A DNA stretch of 64,000 nucleotides from Flavobacteriales bacterium (GCA_947447525.1 CANFJL010000006.1:1-64000), one strand, 5' to 3'; shown: positions 1 to 9,763, counted from the first letter of the stretch. Program-made: numbers and translations. The notes: a model not told the origin generated them from the sequence alone.

Positions 1-2229
1 ATTACTCCATAAATAAGAATACGGCTGAGTTCCTCCAATAACACTCACAGAGGCCGTTCCGTCTGCAGCATTGAAACAGCTGATTTGTTGACCATTGTAA
101 TTAGAAGTGACACTTGCATTAGCAACCAATAAAGTGGGTTGCGTGATGGAGTAGGTAGTAGTCTTGTAACAAGTAAAAACATCTTGTGCGGTTAAGGTAT
201 AAGACCCGGGGCTCAAATTTGTATTGAGACTTGTCGTATTAAAATTAGACCAAGTATAGGTGTAAGGAGCGGTACTGTTTGCTGCAATACTTATAGAACC
301 ATTATTAGCGTTAAAACAAGAAATATTAGTGAGATTAAGTAGGGTAATGGTGGGATTTGGATGAATAACAACCGTATCCATCAAATTAATAAATGTGCAA
401 CTGCTTCCATTAAAAGTTACTGTTAAATGATAAACTCCTGCATTCGCAGCAGTAATATTATTAATCGATGGAGTCGCTAAAGTTGATGTAAATCCATTTG
501 GCCCTGTCCAGAGATAGGTGGCATAAGTGGAATTTAACATGGAGAAATGCAAGGTGTCACCAATACATAAAGGGGAATTATGAGAAATGGAAACATCTGG
601 ACAAGTGGCAGCATGTATGGTAAGTAAATTGTTATTGTTGGTTGGACAACCATTTGCATCATAAACATCGGAGGTTCCATTATTAGTGTAAAAATTACTA
701 GAAATACTTCCTGTACCAAATATGTATCCTTTATTTTCTAGAGTACTATCACATGCCAAGATTAAGCAGTCATTTGCAACCAATACTCTAAATTTAACAA
801 CGGCACTGTCTGCTCCATTAGGTGAATTGTTCATTAATCCACCATTGAGTGAATTAGCACCTGTATTCACCCTGGTAATCACAACTCTATTTATTGGATC
901 GTATTCTGCTTGATCATCACCGTAACCATCTGTCTTAGTTCCGGCGAATGGTCCGTTCACATAAACAATGGAATTAGGAATGTAATTGGTTCGAATATCT
1001 AAAGTATCCGTCATAAAGGTATTCAAGGAAACATCAGATCCAATATTCTTTCCTACTACAGTATATTCTAAAATATCATTGGGAACTACTTGTCCACCAT
1101 TTAAATCTTGCACATAAACGGTGGCGCGTAAATCAGGTTCATATATATCAATGGCAGAAGTAAAGGCACGCGCTAATATATTCTCAGAAGAGGTGGTAAC
1201 TCTAATCGTTGCTGTACTTGCATTATTTCCGATGTAATTTAGTGCGGCATTATTTGGATAGAATATACCCGCGTCATAGCCTAAGCTATTATTATAACTT
1301 GGAATTCGATAAGGTGTTAGTACACCATTATCAGATAAAGTACTATTGAAAAAATTGGTGGATGAGTGAATAGCATCTGATACATTTACAAATGCTGCTG
1401 CTCCTTTGAATAATAATTGGTCTCCTTGTGAATCTCGGTCACCATCATATCCGATGACACCCAATTCTAGATTTACAGGTCCCGAAAGTGGAGTGGTAAA
1501 TCCACTAATAGGAATGTCCACCGTGTTTCCTGTACTTACATTGGCGAAACCATCAAAGACAGTTAAGTTCCTCATGGATTGTAAAACATTTTTATAAACA
1601 ATTACAATGGTCCAACCGCCCCATCTATTTGATCCTGGTTCGGTAACTAAATTAGCAACTGAAAATCTAGCATTTATTCCTGCAGATGTTACCGTTGAAG
1701 TAATGTTTTTAAAACAAAAATAACTAGGGTGTGACCACGATGAGCCATTTATGGTTGGGACATCTAAGGTTTGATCTGCTGTGAAACTTTGATAAGCTCC
1801 TGTACCCGTTTTAACTTTAATTTGACTGCGTGAAGCATAATTTGTAGTGTTACTGGAGATCCGAGCTCCCCAATACAAACCTGCCCATAAAATCTCACTA
1901 CAATTGGGTAAAGTCAAACTGTCACTACTGGAGCAAAAGGTAGTTGGGTCATTGTCTACATCTAAATAAGACATAGCAAAAGCTCCGTTAGAATAAGTTC
2001 CTGATGGTGGTTGCTGCTGTTGTGCTGTTGCACAATTATTTGTTCCCGACCCACAGGATACAGATACATTTGATAAGAATTTTATACCGCCTTTTTGATT
2101 GACTTGATATCGAATATTAAAAGGGGAAACTATTTGGGAGAAAACGAAATTAGCAGAAATAAAGATAAAACAATAGGATACGAATAGAAGTCGTAAATTT
2201 TTTGAATTAATGTTAATCTTATATATCAA
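1..2229 (-). CDS. Secreted SprB-repeat/DUF11-like adhesin, C-terminus cut by window edge
   Basis: One reading frame stays open on the minus strand from about 2229 to the left edge, so the C-terminus is missing. No ATG fits the N-terminus: an in-frame TAA lies at 2278-2280 and the first usable start is TTG at 2227-2229. This gives a good signal peptide with hydrophobic core LLFVSYCFIFISANFVFS. After a long beta-rich secreted segment comes a DUF11-like stretch (LEYTVVGKNIGSDVSLN), then an Ig-like segment. At the left edge are two SprB-type repeats that begin CFNANNGS and CFNAADGT. Such proteins are surface adhesins or gliding proteins exported by T9SS; that function is inferred from repeat type, and the expected C-terminal sorting domain is off the window. 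The frame is certain, the exact start less so. Confidence 0.8.
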   Translation of the reverse strand, partial: MIYKININSKNLRLLFVSYCFIFISANFVFSQIVSPFNIRYQVNQKGGIKFLSNVSVSCGSGTNNCATAQQQQPPSGTYSNGAFAMSYLDVDNDPTTFCSSSDSLTLPNCSEILWAGLYWGARISSNTTNYASRSQIKVKTGTGAYQSFTADQTLDVPTINGSSWSHPSYFCFKNITSTVTSAGINARFSVANLVTEPGSNRWGGWTIVIVYKNVLQSMRNLTVFDGFANVSTGNTVDIPISGFTTPLSGPVNLELGVIGYDGDRDSQGDQLLFKGAAAFVNVSDAIHSSTNFFNSTLSDNGVLTPYRIPSYNNSLGYDAGIFYPNNAALNYIGNNASTATIRVTTSSENILARAFTSAIDIYEPDLRATVYVQDLNGGQVVPNDILEYTVVGKNIGSDVSLNTFMTDTLDIRTNYIPNSIVYVNGPFAGTKTDGYGDDQAEYDPINRVVITRVNTGANSLNGGLMNNSPNGADSAVVKFRVLVANDCLILACDSTLENKGYIFGTGSISSNFYTNNGTSDVYDANGCPTNNNNLLTIHAATCPDVSISHNSPLCIGDTLHFSMLNSTYATYLWTGPNGFTSTLATPSINNITAANAGVYHLTVTFNGSSCTFINLMDTVVIHPNPTITLLNLTNISCFNANNGSISIAANSTAPYTYTWSNFNTTSLNTNLSPGSYTLTAQDVFTCYKTTTYSITQPTLLVANASVTSNYNGQQISCFNAADGTASVSVIGGTQPYSYLWSN

Positions 2230-2333
2230 AAGTCCGTCAGTGTTAATTACTCTAAAGTTACTACGAAAAAGTATGCTTTAGGTTGCTAAATAGTGGGTAA
2301 TGTGGACTCTAATTTACAAAATCCTTTTTAAAT

Positions 2334-3305
2334 CTACTTATAGATAGAAATAGAAACAGGAAAGTGATCAGAATATCCGCCTAAATATTTAGTTCCTCCA
2401 TAGGTTCTAAAGGGCACTTTGTTTCCTTTATATTCTTCAATTAAGTAAGGAAAAGAATGTATGCTTCCAGCGGAAATATTTGTTTTAAAATGACCTTCTA
2501 ACATACCTTTTGAAACATATATATGATCCAAAACGCCCCATTCATTGTTGTAGTTATAGGACCCTCCAAAGGCTCCGCTTTTTGGGGTAATTAAAGGTGT
2601 TAGTAATTTCTCAATAATTTGAGGTGCTTTGTCTGTTGGGTGATCATTTAAATCGCCTAAAAATACAATTTTTGTTTTAGGATCTTTTTGAAGTAAAGAA
2701 TCTATAAAATGTGCTCCAATTTCAGCTGCCTTTATTCTTTTAATTTCACTATCATCAGCACCCCCGCGGCGACTTGGCCAATGATTAACCATTACATAAA
2801 AACTAGTTTTCTTATGTTGGTATTGAGCCCAAATAATATCTCTAGTTGTTGCCTTTGTTTCTCCAGGTAAAATAAATCTAATGTTTCCTGATTGAAGTAA
2901 TTTCAATTTAGTACTATCGTATATCAATGCAACATCTATTCCTCTAGCGTCCGGACTTTCATAATGAACCAATCCATAGGAACTAAAATCATCTGTTTTG
3001 ATTATCTCACGGACTACACTTGCGTTCTCTATTTCACTAAATCCAACAACTAAGGGTTTACCCATGCTATTTAATACTTGTCGAATGTGTTGCAGTTTTT
3101 CGAAATACTTTTGACTGTTCCAATTATTTTTCCCATCAGGTAAAAATTCAGCGTCGTCATTGCTTCCGTCAATGGTGTCGAAAAGATTTTCTAAATTATA
3201 GAAAGCGATTCCTCGATTGTTTTGAGCTATTGAAATTCCTTGACCTAGAAGAAATAAAAATAATATTACACAATTCTTTTTCATATTTTTCTTAATAATG
3301 TCCAT
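2334..3305 (-). CDS. Secreted endonuclease/exonuclease/phosphatase-fold protein
   Basis: The 323-residue product has a signal peptide (KNCVILFLFLLGQGISIAQ) and the exonuclease III-like fold. Visible motifs are FYNLENLFDT near the N-terminus, GFSEIEN (metal-binding Glu), VNHWPSRRGG, FLGDLNDHP (catalytic Asp/Asn) and the final GGYSDHFPVS (catalytic Asp-His). Secreted members in Bacteroidota are nucleases or phosphodiesterases; the substrate cannot be told here. The ATG at 3305 overlaps the end of the upstream VWA gene by 14 nt. A second ATG at 3284 leaves a 7-nt gap and also gives a normal signal peptide. The two genes are probably one transcript, VWA gene first. Confidence 0.85.
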   Translation of the reverse strand: MDIIKKNMKKNCVILFLFLLGQGISIAQNNRGIAFYNLENLFDTIDGSNDDAEFLPDGKNNWNSQKYFEKLQHIRQVLNSMGKPLVVGFSEIENASVVREIIKTDDFSSYGLVHYESPDARGIDVALIYDSTKLKLLQSGNIRFILPGETKATTRDIIWAQYQHKKTSFYVMVNHWPSRRGGADDSEIKRIKAAEIGAHFIDSLLQKDPKTKIVFLGDLNDHPTDKAPQIIEKLLTPLITPKSGAFGGSYNYNNEWGVLDHIYVSKGMLEGHFKTNISAGSIHSFPYLIEEYKGNKVPFRTYGGTKYLGGYSDHFPVSISIYK

Positions 3306-5373
3306 AATATCTTCTGATAAACCATTCTGCTCCTAAGGCAACTAAAAGCAGTAAAAAAAGTAATTTTAAATCAATCAAGTCGATGAAAGCATGTTCCTGA
3401 TATTCAATTGTCGCAATGTCATCGCGATTTAAGATTTCTGTTAAACTTTTTTGATAAGCACTTAAAGGTCTGTATTTGCCACCTGAACTATTGGAGAGTT
3501 GTTTTAAGGTGTTGTGATTGGCAAAGGCATTATTTTGTTCTAATGAAATGTCTTCAATTACAAAGTATCCGGATTTTTTGTAGGTCTTTCCTTGGAAAGT
3601 TGTTCTTGCTGACCATTCATATTTACCGGGACTCAATTTACCTAAATTTGCTTTGTAACTTGTGCCTGAAGCACCAAATTGCGCTTTAAATATTTTTCCT
3701 TTATTGCTTTTTAATTGTAATTGAATTTCAGGTTGTGTGATGGGCATTAAAGCTGCATTGTAAAAGGAAGCGTTAAAGATTACTTGATCTTCCTTATTCA
3801 ATCGCTTCTCAAAGGAAATACTCAATCCTTCTCCTTGTTGTTTAATAAGAAGAAAATTGATTGATTTATTGATGAGTTCATTAAAATTCTCATGGTTGGC
3901 ATTTCTGGTAAAATCATTTAATTTCCATCGCCAAATACCTTCTCCATAGATTACGCCGAAGGCTTGATCTTGATTCCTTCCAAAATAAAATAAAGGATCT
4001 TTCTTGGTGATCGTTCCAACGCGTTGATTGATCAGGACTGAAGTCATGTTTAAAGGTGAAACAGATCCGAATTTTGAAGTTAATGGCGGGTAATATCCTA
4101 TGGCTTCTTTACAGCGATCACTCAATTCAAAGGTGCTGAAGCCTGAATTGAAACTTCCTCTGATTTCATCATTTTGATTTTTCGAATTATTAATTGAAAT
4201 TACTTTTAATTTATTACTTATGTTGGAGTTGGTATTAGGTCCAAGAATGTATAAAGTGGGTATCTTCTTTTCGTTTAAATAATTTTTAATTTTTTCATTA
4301 TAACCAACCCCAGGTTCATGCCAAACTACAAGATCAGGTCTCGAATCGCCAATTTTGAATTCGTTGATGTTTTGATATTCAGCGGTGAGATTTTCATTTT
4401 CTGATAAAGCAGATCTCATAGCTGAAATGTCTGGATGGGGCGCTGAAGAAAGAAATAACAATTTACTTCTACTGTCGATGACATCCACATAAATGGTTTG
4501 TAGATTGTTTTTAAGATTCTGCTCTCCTTCGATCTGACTTAACTTTATTTGATAGGCTTGAAACCCTGATGTATTCGCATCGATTAGAAAGGTAAATTGG
4601 TGGAATTGATGTTTGTTTTGATCATAATTAACGGTTTGACTCCCTATTTTTTTTCCATTATGCCAAACACTTAAAACAGCATTTTTATTCTGAATTCTAT
4701 TGGATTCAATATCTATTTCAAGAGGGAATTGACTTTTAAGAAAAACAAGGTCGTTGTAAACAGTGTTTTTTATTAATTGGTCTTTTCTTGGCACCGTATC
4801 TCCAGCTCCTAATGTGAAAATTGGACAGAGTTTTAATTTCTCTGCTGCATATAAAGGATTTTCTCCAATGTTATAATTTCCATCGGATACAAAAAGCACC
4901 GCACCAATATTTCGATTAAAATATTGATTGCAAATACTTTCAAATCCTAAATCTAAGGCGCTTGATGATTCTTTGAAGTTTAAGTTTGATTTTACTTTAA
5001 ACTTGCTTCCTATCGTATAAAAATCAAGTTGATAAGCGTTCCCAAATTTTTCCTTTAAAGATGCTTCTAGTTTTTTAGTATTTTGTTTCACAGCAGCGCT
5101 GTCCTTAAAACTCACCATAGAAGATGAATTGTCAATTAAAGTAATGATAACAGGCTTTTCTTCTTTGTAATTGGTTTGCTGATAAATGATTCCAATTAAT
5201 AAGAGCAATAATAGAAATACAGAGAAAAATCTTAGTCCACGCAAAGCATAGCGAATCACTTTAATTTGCTGCGAAAACCAGGAATCCTTGGCATAGAGAA
5301 AATAAGACGCTGCGGCAGCAATAAGCAAGCAAGGTATTAAAAACCAAAGTGAATAGGCTGCGTTTATTGACAT
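3292..5373 (-). CDS. VWA-domain membrane protein
   Basis: The 693-residue protein has two N-terminal membrane helices (about residues 8-27 and 47-65) and one near the C-terminus (IDLKLLFLLLLVALGAEWF), with a large domain between. A von Willebrand A domain starts at about residue 76; DNSSSM at 81-86 is a full MIDAS metal site (DxSxS). It matches the long BatA-like VWA proteins common in Bacteroidota, whose role is not settled. It lies divergent from the thiolase gene and just upstream of the endonuclease-fold gene. A perfect TAnnTTTG box on the minus strand sits only 5 nt before the ATG, suggesting a very short or absent leader. Confidence 0.8.
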   Translation of the reverse strand: MSINAAYSLWFLIPCLLIAAAASYFLYAKDSWFSQQIKVIRYALRGLRFFSVFLLLLLLIGIIYQQTNYKEEKPVIITLIDNSSSMVSFKDSAAVKQNTKKLEASLKEKFGNAYQLDFYTIGSKFKVKSNLNFKESSSALDLGFESICNQYFNRNIGAVLFVSDGNYNIGENPLYAAEKLKLCPIFTLGAGDTVPRKDQLIKNTVYNDLVFLKSQFPLEIDIESNRIQNKNAVLSVWHNGKKIGSQTVNYDQNKHQFHQFTFLIDANTSGFQAYQIKLSQIEGEQNLKNNLQTIYVDVIDSRSKLLFLSSAPHPDISAMRSALSENENLTAEYQNINEFKIGDSRPDLVVWHEPGVGYNEKIKNYLNEKKIPTLYILGPNTNSNISNKLKVISINNSKNQNDEIRGSFNSGFSTFELSDRCKEAIGYYPPLTSKFGSVSPLNMTSVLINQRVGTITKKDPLFYFGRNQDQAFGVIYGEGIWRWKLNDFTRNANHENFNELINKSINFLLIKQQGEGLSISFEKRLNKEDQVIFNASFYNAALMPITQPEIQLQLKSNKGKIFKAQFGASGTSYKANLGKLSPGKYEWSARTTFQGKTYKKSGYFVIEDISLEQNNAFANHNTLKQLSNSSGGKYRPLSAYQKSLTEILNRDDIATIEYQEHAFIDLIDLKLLFLLLLVALGAEWFIRRYYGHY

Positions 5374-5378
5374 GATTC

Positions 5379-5386
5379 CAAAAGTA
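5379..5386 (-). promoter_or_regulatory. -7 box (TACTTTTG) abutting the VWA gene start
   Basis: Reads TACTTTTG on the minus strand, a perfect match to the Bacteroidota -7 consensus TAnnTTTG, 5 nt before the ATG of the VWA gene. No clear TTG is found at the expected -33 distance. If used, transcription would start at or near the start codon. Confidence 0.4.
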
Positions 5387-5479
5387 CAAAACTTCGATTA
5401 AAAGGCGTTAATATTTTCGCCTATTTGAGCAAAGAACAATTAATAATTAATAACTTCGCTAGAATAAAAATTTATAAAG

Positions 5480-6658
5480 ATGTCTAAAGAAGTATATATC
5501 ATTTCAGCAGTTCGAACACCAATTGGTTCTTTTATGGGTGGATTGTCCTCAATTTCTGCAACAAGTTTAGGTTCAACAGCTATAAAAGGTGCCTTAGAAA
5601 AAGGTAGTGTTGAAGCTGCGCATATTGATGAAGTTTTTATGGGTAATGTACTCCAAGCTGGGGTTGGTCAAGCTCCTGCAAGACAAGCTGCTTTAGGCGC
5701 TGGATTAGGAATGAATGTTCCTTGTACTACCATCAATAAGGTGTGTGCTTCAGGTATGAAGTCTATCATGTTGGCCGCTCAATCCATAATGATAGGTGAT
5801 AATCATGTGGTTGTCGCTGGTGGAATGGAAAGTATGTCTCAAACGCCTCATTATTTAGCAGGAAGGACAGGAAATAAATTTGGTAATATTTCAATGTTGG
5901 ATGGAATTACTAAGGATGGTCTTTTGGATGTTTATAGTAATGTTCCCATGGGAAATTGTGCGGAATTGTGTGCTGAAAAATATAAAATAACCAGAGAGGA
6001 TCAAGATAATTTCGCAATTGCATCTTATAAAAGAGCAGCACAAGCTTGGGAAGAGGGTAAATTTTCTAATGAAGTAGTTCCAGTGGCAGTTCCTCAACGC
6101 AAAGGAGATCCAATTTTAATGGCTAAGGATGAAGAATATTCTAATGTGTTTTTAGATAAAATCCCGGGATTGCGTCCAGCATTTAATAAGGAAGGAACGA
6201 TTACTGCTGCAAATGCCTCTACTTTGAATGATGGTGCATCTGCTTTGGTACTCGCGTCAAAAGAGGCTGTGGAAAAAAATGGATGGAAACCTATCGGTAA
6301 AATTATTTCTTTTGCAGATGCTGCACAAGCACCAGAATGGTTTACTACTGCTCCGTCTCTCGCTATACCAAAAGCATTAGCGAAGGTGAATATGGCCATA
6401 ACGGATGTTGATTTTTGGGAATTAAATCAAGCATTTTCTGTAGTTGGAATTGCAAACACTAAAATTTTAGGTTTGGATCCAGCAAAAGTTGATGTTAATG
6501 GAGGAGCAGTTGCTTTAGGACATCCCCTTGGGAATTCAGGTTCTAGAATTATTGTAACGCTGTTAAATGTTTTAGAACAAAACAATGCTAAAATTGGTGG
6601 TGCTGCTATTTGTAATGGAGGTGGTGGTGCTTCGGCTATGATTGTGGAGCGTATGTAA
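5480..6658 (+). CDS. Acetyl-CoA C-acetyltransferase (thiolase)
   Basis: The 392-residue protein has the full thiolase set: the nucleophilic Cys in NKVCASGMKS (about residue 89), GGMESMSQTPH, the His motif GGAVALGHPLGNSGSR near residue 350 and the second catalytic Cys in AICNGGGGASA at the C-terminus. Length and motifs fit the biosynthetic/degradative acetyl-CoA acetyltransferase family, which condenses two acetyl-CoA to acetoacetyl-CoA or runs the reverse in beta-oxidation. No beta-oxidation partner lies beside it, so direction of use is open. The gene is monocistronic or leads into the small secreted protein 39 nt downstream. Confidence 0.93.
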   Translation: MSKEVYIISAVRTPIGSFMGGLSSISATSLGSTAIKGALEKGSVEAAHIDEVFMGNVLQAGVGQAPARQAALGAGLGMNVPCTTINKVCASGMKSIMLAAQSIMIGDNHVVVAGGMESMSQTPHYLAGRTGNKFGNISMLDGITKDGLLDVYSNVPMGNCAELCAEKYKITREDQDNFAIASYKRAAQAWEEGKFSNEVVPVAVPQRKGDPILMAKDEEYSNVFLDKIPGLRPAFNKEGTITAANASTLNDGASALVLASKEAVEKNGWKPIGKIISFADAAQAPEWFTTAPSLAIPKALAKVNMAITDVDFWELNQAFSVVGIANTKILGLDPAKVDVNGGAVALGHPLGNSGSRIIVTLLNVLEQNNAKIGGAAICNGGGGASAMIVERM

Positions 6659-6697
6659 CTAAAATAGCATTGCTTGTTTAATGGAAAACAAGTAGCT

Positions 6698-7303
6698 ATG
6701 AATCGTTATATTTCCTCCCTCATTTTACTTTTTTTACCGACCTTATTTTCTGCGCAAGCATACCTGCGTAAGAAACAAAATTTCGGAATCTATTCGCAAT
6801 ATAATTGGTCATTAAGCAATAATTCCTTAACTGCTACTCAGCTTGGAATTACGAAACAATACGCTAAAATTATTTTACCTGAATTGGGTTGGAGGCAGCA
6901 GACGCTCGTCGTTCCTGATCGTATAACGCAATTGCCTTCTAGTATTAAAACAAATTACGCCTGTTTTGCCTTGCAATTTAGAGTCCCAATTTTAAAAATA
7001 AATGAGAGAAAAGTTGGGAGGTCTTGTCGTGCAGAAGTTATTGAATTGTTCTTTGCTCCCGAAGCCGCTATCCAAATTCCACAGTCCAATCAAATTTCAA
7101 ATAGTTTTTTATCCTATAAAGCGGGATTGGGAATTTATCATGTGCGGTCAGGATTTTCTAAACGGCATAAAGCGTGGAATGTAAAGTTTGAGGCGTATTA
7201 CCGAGGGATTTATAAACAACAATACTCTATGAATCCTTTGGGAAGTGAACTGGGTTTACAGCTTAGAATTCTGCATTTTAAAGTGTACGATTTTTTGAAA
7301 TAA
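6698..7303 (+). CDS. Secreted/outer-membrane hypothetical protein
   Basis: I do not recognise this family. The frame can start with TTG at 6674, but ATG at 6698 gives a clean signal peptide (NRYISSLILLFLPTLFSAQ), so I use it. The mature part (about 180 residues) is rich in alternating polar and aromatic residues, as in small beta-barrel or periplasmic proteins, and has no obvious catalytic motif. It follows the thiolase by 39 nt and converges on the TPM-domain gene with 2 nt between the stop codons. Confidence 0.7.
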   Translation: MNRYISSLILLFLPTLFSAQAYLRKKQNFGIYSQYNWSLSNNSLTATQLGITKQYAKIILPELGWRQQTLVVPDRITQLPSSIKTNYACFALQFRVPILKINERKVGRSCRAEVIELFFAPEAAIQIPQSNQISNSFLSYKAGLGIYHVRSGFSKRHKAWNVKFEAYYRGIYKQQYSMNPLGSELGLQLRILHFKVYDFLK

Positions 7304-7305
7304 TA

Positions 7306-8064
7306 TTACCAACTTCCGCCGGCGCCACCACCCCCGAAGCTGCCACCTCCAAATCCACCAAAACCTCCGCCACCACCAGAACTTCCACCACCAAATCCGC
7401 CACCAAATCCTCCCATAAAAAATCCAGCGCTACCCATGGTGACACCTTTATTTTTTTTGGCATTTCTAAGGACTACAATGATGATTACAAGTATTATAAT
7501 TGCGGTAATTATTCCAGAGATTAATTTTTCTCGCTGTATTGATTTGGTATACGTTTGATGATTGTATTCTCCTTTCGAAAGTTCACTTAAAACAGTGACT
7601 GCTTGCGTAATTCCTTCGAAAAAGTGCTTCTTCTTAAAACTTGGAAGTAACTCATGGTCAATTATTTCTAGTGCTGTGATGTCTGGGATTACACTCTCTA
7701 AACCGCGCCCAACTGCAATAAAAGTTTTTCTTTCTCCCTGTCCTCCCGTTGGTTTTATTAGGATTACAATCCCATTATCTTCTTTTTCTTTTCCAATTTT
7801 CCATTTTTCTCCAATTTTAATGGCGTAATCTGAAACATCATATCCCTTCAAATCATCAATGACAATCACCGCGATTTCATTGGAAGTCTCTTTTTCGAAT
7901 TGAACCAATCTATTTTCCAATTCATTGGCTTCACTCGGACTCAAAAAATTAATTTGATCTAAGTCGTTGTATAATCTTGGGGGGTAGGGAGCAGAAGGGA
8001 TTTGAGACCATGATGGTCCAATAATCAAGATGAGTAATAGAAGTAAAAGGTATTGTTTTCTCAT
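7306..8064 (-). CDS. TPM-domain membrane protein with Gly-rich tail (YgcG-like)
   Basis: The product begins with a signal peptide (MRKQYLLLLLLILIIGPSWSQ), then a TPM domain (about residues 30-165: NELENRLVQFEKETSNEIAVIVID, GIVILIKP, AVGRGLESVIPD), a membrane helix (IITAIIILVIIIVVL) and a C-terminal tail of about 40 residues almost wholly of Gly, Ser and Phe. This is the YgcG/TPM layout; plant TPM proteins act in photosystem repair, bacterial roles are poorly defined. ATG at 8064 overlaps the stop of the previous gene by 1 nt (TGATG), so it is translationally coupled as third gene of the lemA operon. A TTG codon lies just before it. Confidence 0.88.
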   Translation of the reverse strand: MRKQYLLLLLLILIIGPSWSQIPSAPYPPRLYNDLDQINFLSPSEANELENRLVQFEKETSNEIAVIVIDDLKGYDVSDYAIKIGEKWKIGKEKEDNGIVILIKPTGGQGERKTFIAVGRGLESVIPDITALEIIDHELLPSFKKKHFFEGITQAVTVLSELSKGEYNHQTYTKSIQREKLISGIITAIIILVIIIVVLRNAKKNKGVTMGSAGFFMGGFGGGFGGGSSGGGGGFGGFGGGSFGGGGAGGSW

Positions 8065-8495
8065 CAATTAAAGGTTACTTCATTACTCAATTCGTTTTCA
8101 TCATTTTCTAATAAAGGGAAATAACGACCCAATTGTTTTCCAGCACTTTCAATCGCTTTTACAATGCCTTGAGTGAATTCCCCATTTCTAAAATCAAGAA
8201 TCATCTGTTCTTTTGTGCTGTCCCAAAAATCAACAGGCACCAATTTGTTAATCCCTTCATCTCCAATGATGGCTAGTTTTCGGTCGCTGAACGATAGGTA
8301 CAAAAGCACACCGTTGCGTTGCTCAGTAGCATCCATTTTTAATTTTTTAAAAACTTTAATGGCACGCTTAATAGGATCACCCGAACATTTTTGATCAATG
8401 TGTACCCGAATTTCACCAGAAGTCTGCTCTTCAGCACAACGGATGGCCTCCTGAATTTCTGTGGTTTGTCCCGAGCTAAGTTCTGATACTTGCAT
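8064..8495 (-). CDS. Soluble TPM-domain protein
   Basis: The 143-residue protein is a TPM domain without signal peptide or membrane helix: IQEAIRCAEEQTSGEIRVHI, KLKMDATEQRNGVLLYLSF and KLAIIGDEGINKLVP are the family's core. It sits between lemA (2-nt gap) and the membrane-bound TPM gene (1-nt overlap), an order seen often in Bacteroidota (LemA, TPM, TPM). The three products probably act together at the cytoplasmic membrane; no biochemical role can be read from the sequence. Confidence 0.88.
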   Translation of the reverse strand: MQVSELSSGQTTEIQEAIRCAEEQTSGEIRVHIDQKCSGDPIKRAIKVFKKLKMDATEQRNGVLLYLSFSDRKLAIIGDEGINKLVPVDFWDSTKEQMILDFRNGEFTQGIVKAIESAGKQLGRYFPLLENDENELSNEVTFN

Positions 8496-8497
8496 TA

Positions 8498-9064
8498 TTA
8501 AAATTCTACAGAGGGTGCTTTTTCTGCTCCAGCACTGGCTTTGAATCCTTCCTTACGAGGAAATTCTTCCGTGTTGATAAACATTCGGGTAAAAAATCCG
8601 CGTATGTGCGTATTATAATCTTTAATAGCCTCGTTGTAATAGTCGCGCTCGGTATTGATTCTATTTTCAGTGCCCTCTAATTGTATTTGTAACCCTTTGA
8701 AGTTTTCTGTTGACTTTATTTCCGGATAAGCTTCGTACATGATATTGATAGCAGTATTGATTTTCTTACCCATTATTTCTAAATCTTCAGGTGTCTTTGC
8801 ATTGACGATTCCAGATCTAGCTTGCGTAACTTGTAATAAGATGTCTTTTTCATTTTTAGCAGCCCCTTTTACGGTATTTACTAAATTAGGAATCAAATCA
8901 ACTCTTCTTTGGTAGGCAGATTGTACATTATTCCATTTTTCATTTACGGTTTCCTGACGGCTAACGGCTCCGCTGTAGGCATTATAATATATTAAGAAGA
9001 TAATCAATAATAAGCCTCCAATGGCAGCTCCAATTACAGCTAAAATAATATACGATTTTTTCAT
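8498..9064 (-). CDS. lemA: LemA family membrane protein
   Basis: The 188-residue protein has one N-terminal transmembrane helix (ILAVIGAAIGGLLLIIFLIYY) followed by the alpha-helical LemA domain: QETVNEKWNNVQSAYQRRVDLIPNLV, a pattern repeated in nearly all LemA proteins, then KNEKDILLQVTQARS and the FPRKEGFKA ending. It is first in a tight three-gene operon with two TPM-domain proteins. The exact role of the family is unknown. On the minus strand a TAAATTTG box (9089-9096) is a plausible -7 element 24 nt before the ATG, although a TTG at the right distance is not clear. Confidence 0.92.
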   Translation of the reverse strand: MKKSYIILAVIGAAIGGLLLIIFLIYYNAYSGAVSRQETVNEKWNNVQSAYQRRVDLIPNLVNTVKGAAKNEKDILLQVTQARSGIVNAKTPEDLEIMGKKINTAINIMYEAYPEIKSTENFKGLQIQLEGTENRINTERDYYNEAIKDYNTHIRGFFTRMFINTEEFPRKEGFKASAGAEKAPSVEF

Positions 9065-9157
9065 TTTTTTTAAATTTATTTATTCTATCAAATTTACATA
9101 CATAATTCAAGGCAGTGATTGTTTTTATTGCTTATTTAACAATTTTTATCGCATCAC

Positions 9158-9751
9158 TTAATCCCCCAAATGCTGATACTCTTTATGTTTGAATTGGATC
9201 CAGTATTCTTTGAATTTTTCTGCTGTGGTAAATTGCTTTGTTTTTATGCTTCCAATGCTCATTTTTTGCAGGTTAATCAACCGTTCTTGTAGTTTTTTGT
9301 TCAAGGAATAATTGGATTCATTGTCCCAAGATCCACAATGTTCTATTCCTGTAAAAGCATCTCTTTTGTTCGTGTGTAAAAAAGGAAATTGGATGCAATA
9401 GTTAACGGATCCTTTTAAATCTAATCCTTCTGTTGTGATTTTCGTATGATCGAAATCAAGCGCTAAGTAATCTCCTTTCGTAAAGGCAGCTTTTAAGTAT
9501 TTACCTAAGGTATCGGCAACACGATTAGAAAGTTGATGTGCAATATCTCCGTCCTGGTTAAATTCTGCACCCTCATAGTTGGCAAAAAAGAAATCTTTTG
9601 TAATTCGAATGCTGTCGTTTGGGTATTTTACTTGCTTTATTTCTTTTTTAGGCTGGAATGACTTTAGTTTCTTTTTTTTTGTCTGACAAGAATTCAAGCC
9701 AATACCAAGTACTGCGATAAATAAAAAATTAATTGTTAATGTTTTTTTCAT
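9158..9751 (-). CDS. Hypothetical lipoprotein
   Basis: A 197-residue product that I cannot assign to a family. Its N-terminus is a lipoprotein signal: KKTLTINFLFIAVLGIG followed by LNSC, so Cys22 would be lipidated, then a run of Lys residues (KKKKLK). The rest is a mixed alpha/beta domain, with FAFTKGDYLALDFDHTKI-like strands and no catalytic motif that I can name. It is transcribed away from dinB, and the two dyads at 9764-9806 lie within the 121-bp gap between them, so its expression might share that control. Confidence 0.7.
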   Translation of the reverse strand: MKKTLTINFLFIAVLGIGLNSCQTKKKKLKSFQPKKEIKQVKYPNDSIRITKDFFFANYEGAEFNQDGDIAHQLSNRVADTLGKYLKAAFTKGDYLALDFDHTKITTEGLDLKGSVNYCIQFPFLHTNKRDAFTGIEHCGSWDNESNYSLNKKLQERLINLQKMSIGSIKTKQFTTAEKFKEYWIQFKHKEYQHLGD

Positions 9752-9763
9752 TTGTTGATAAAA

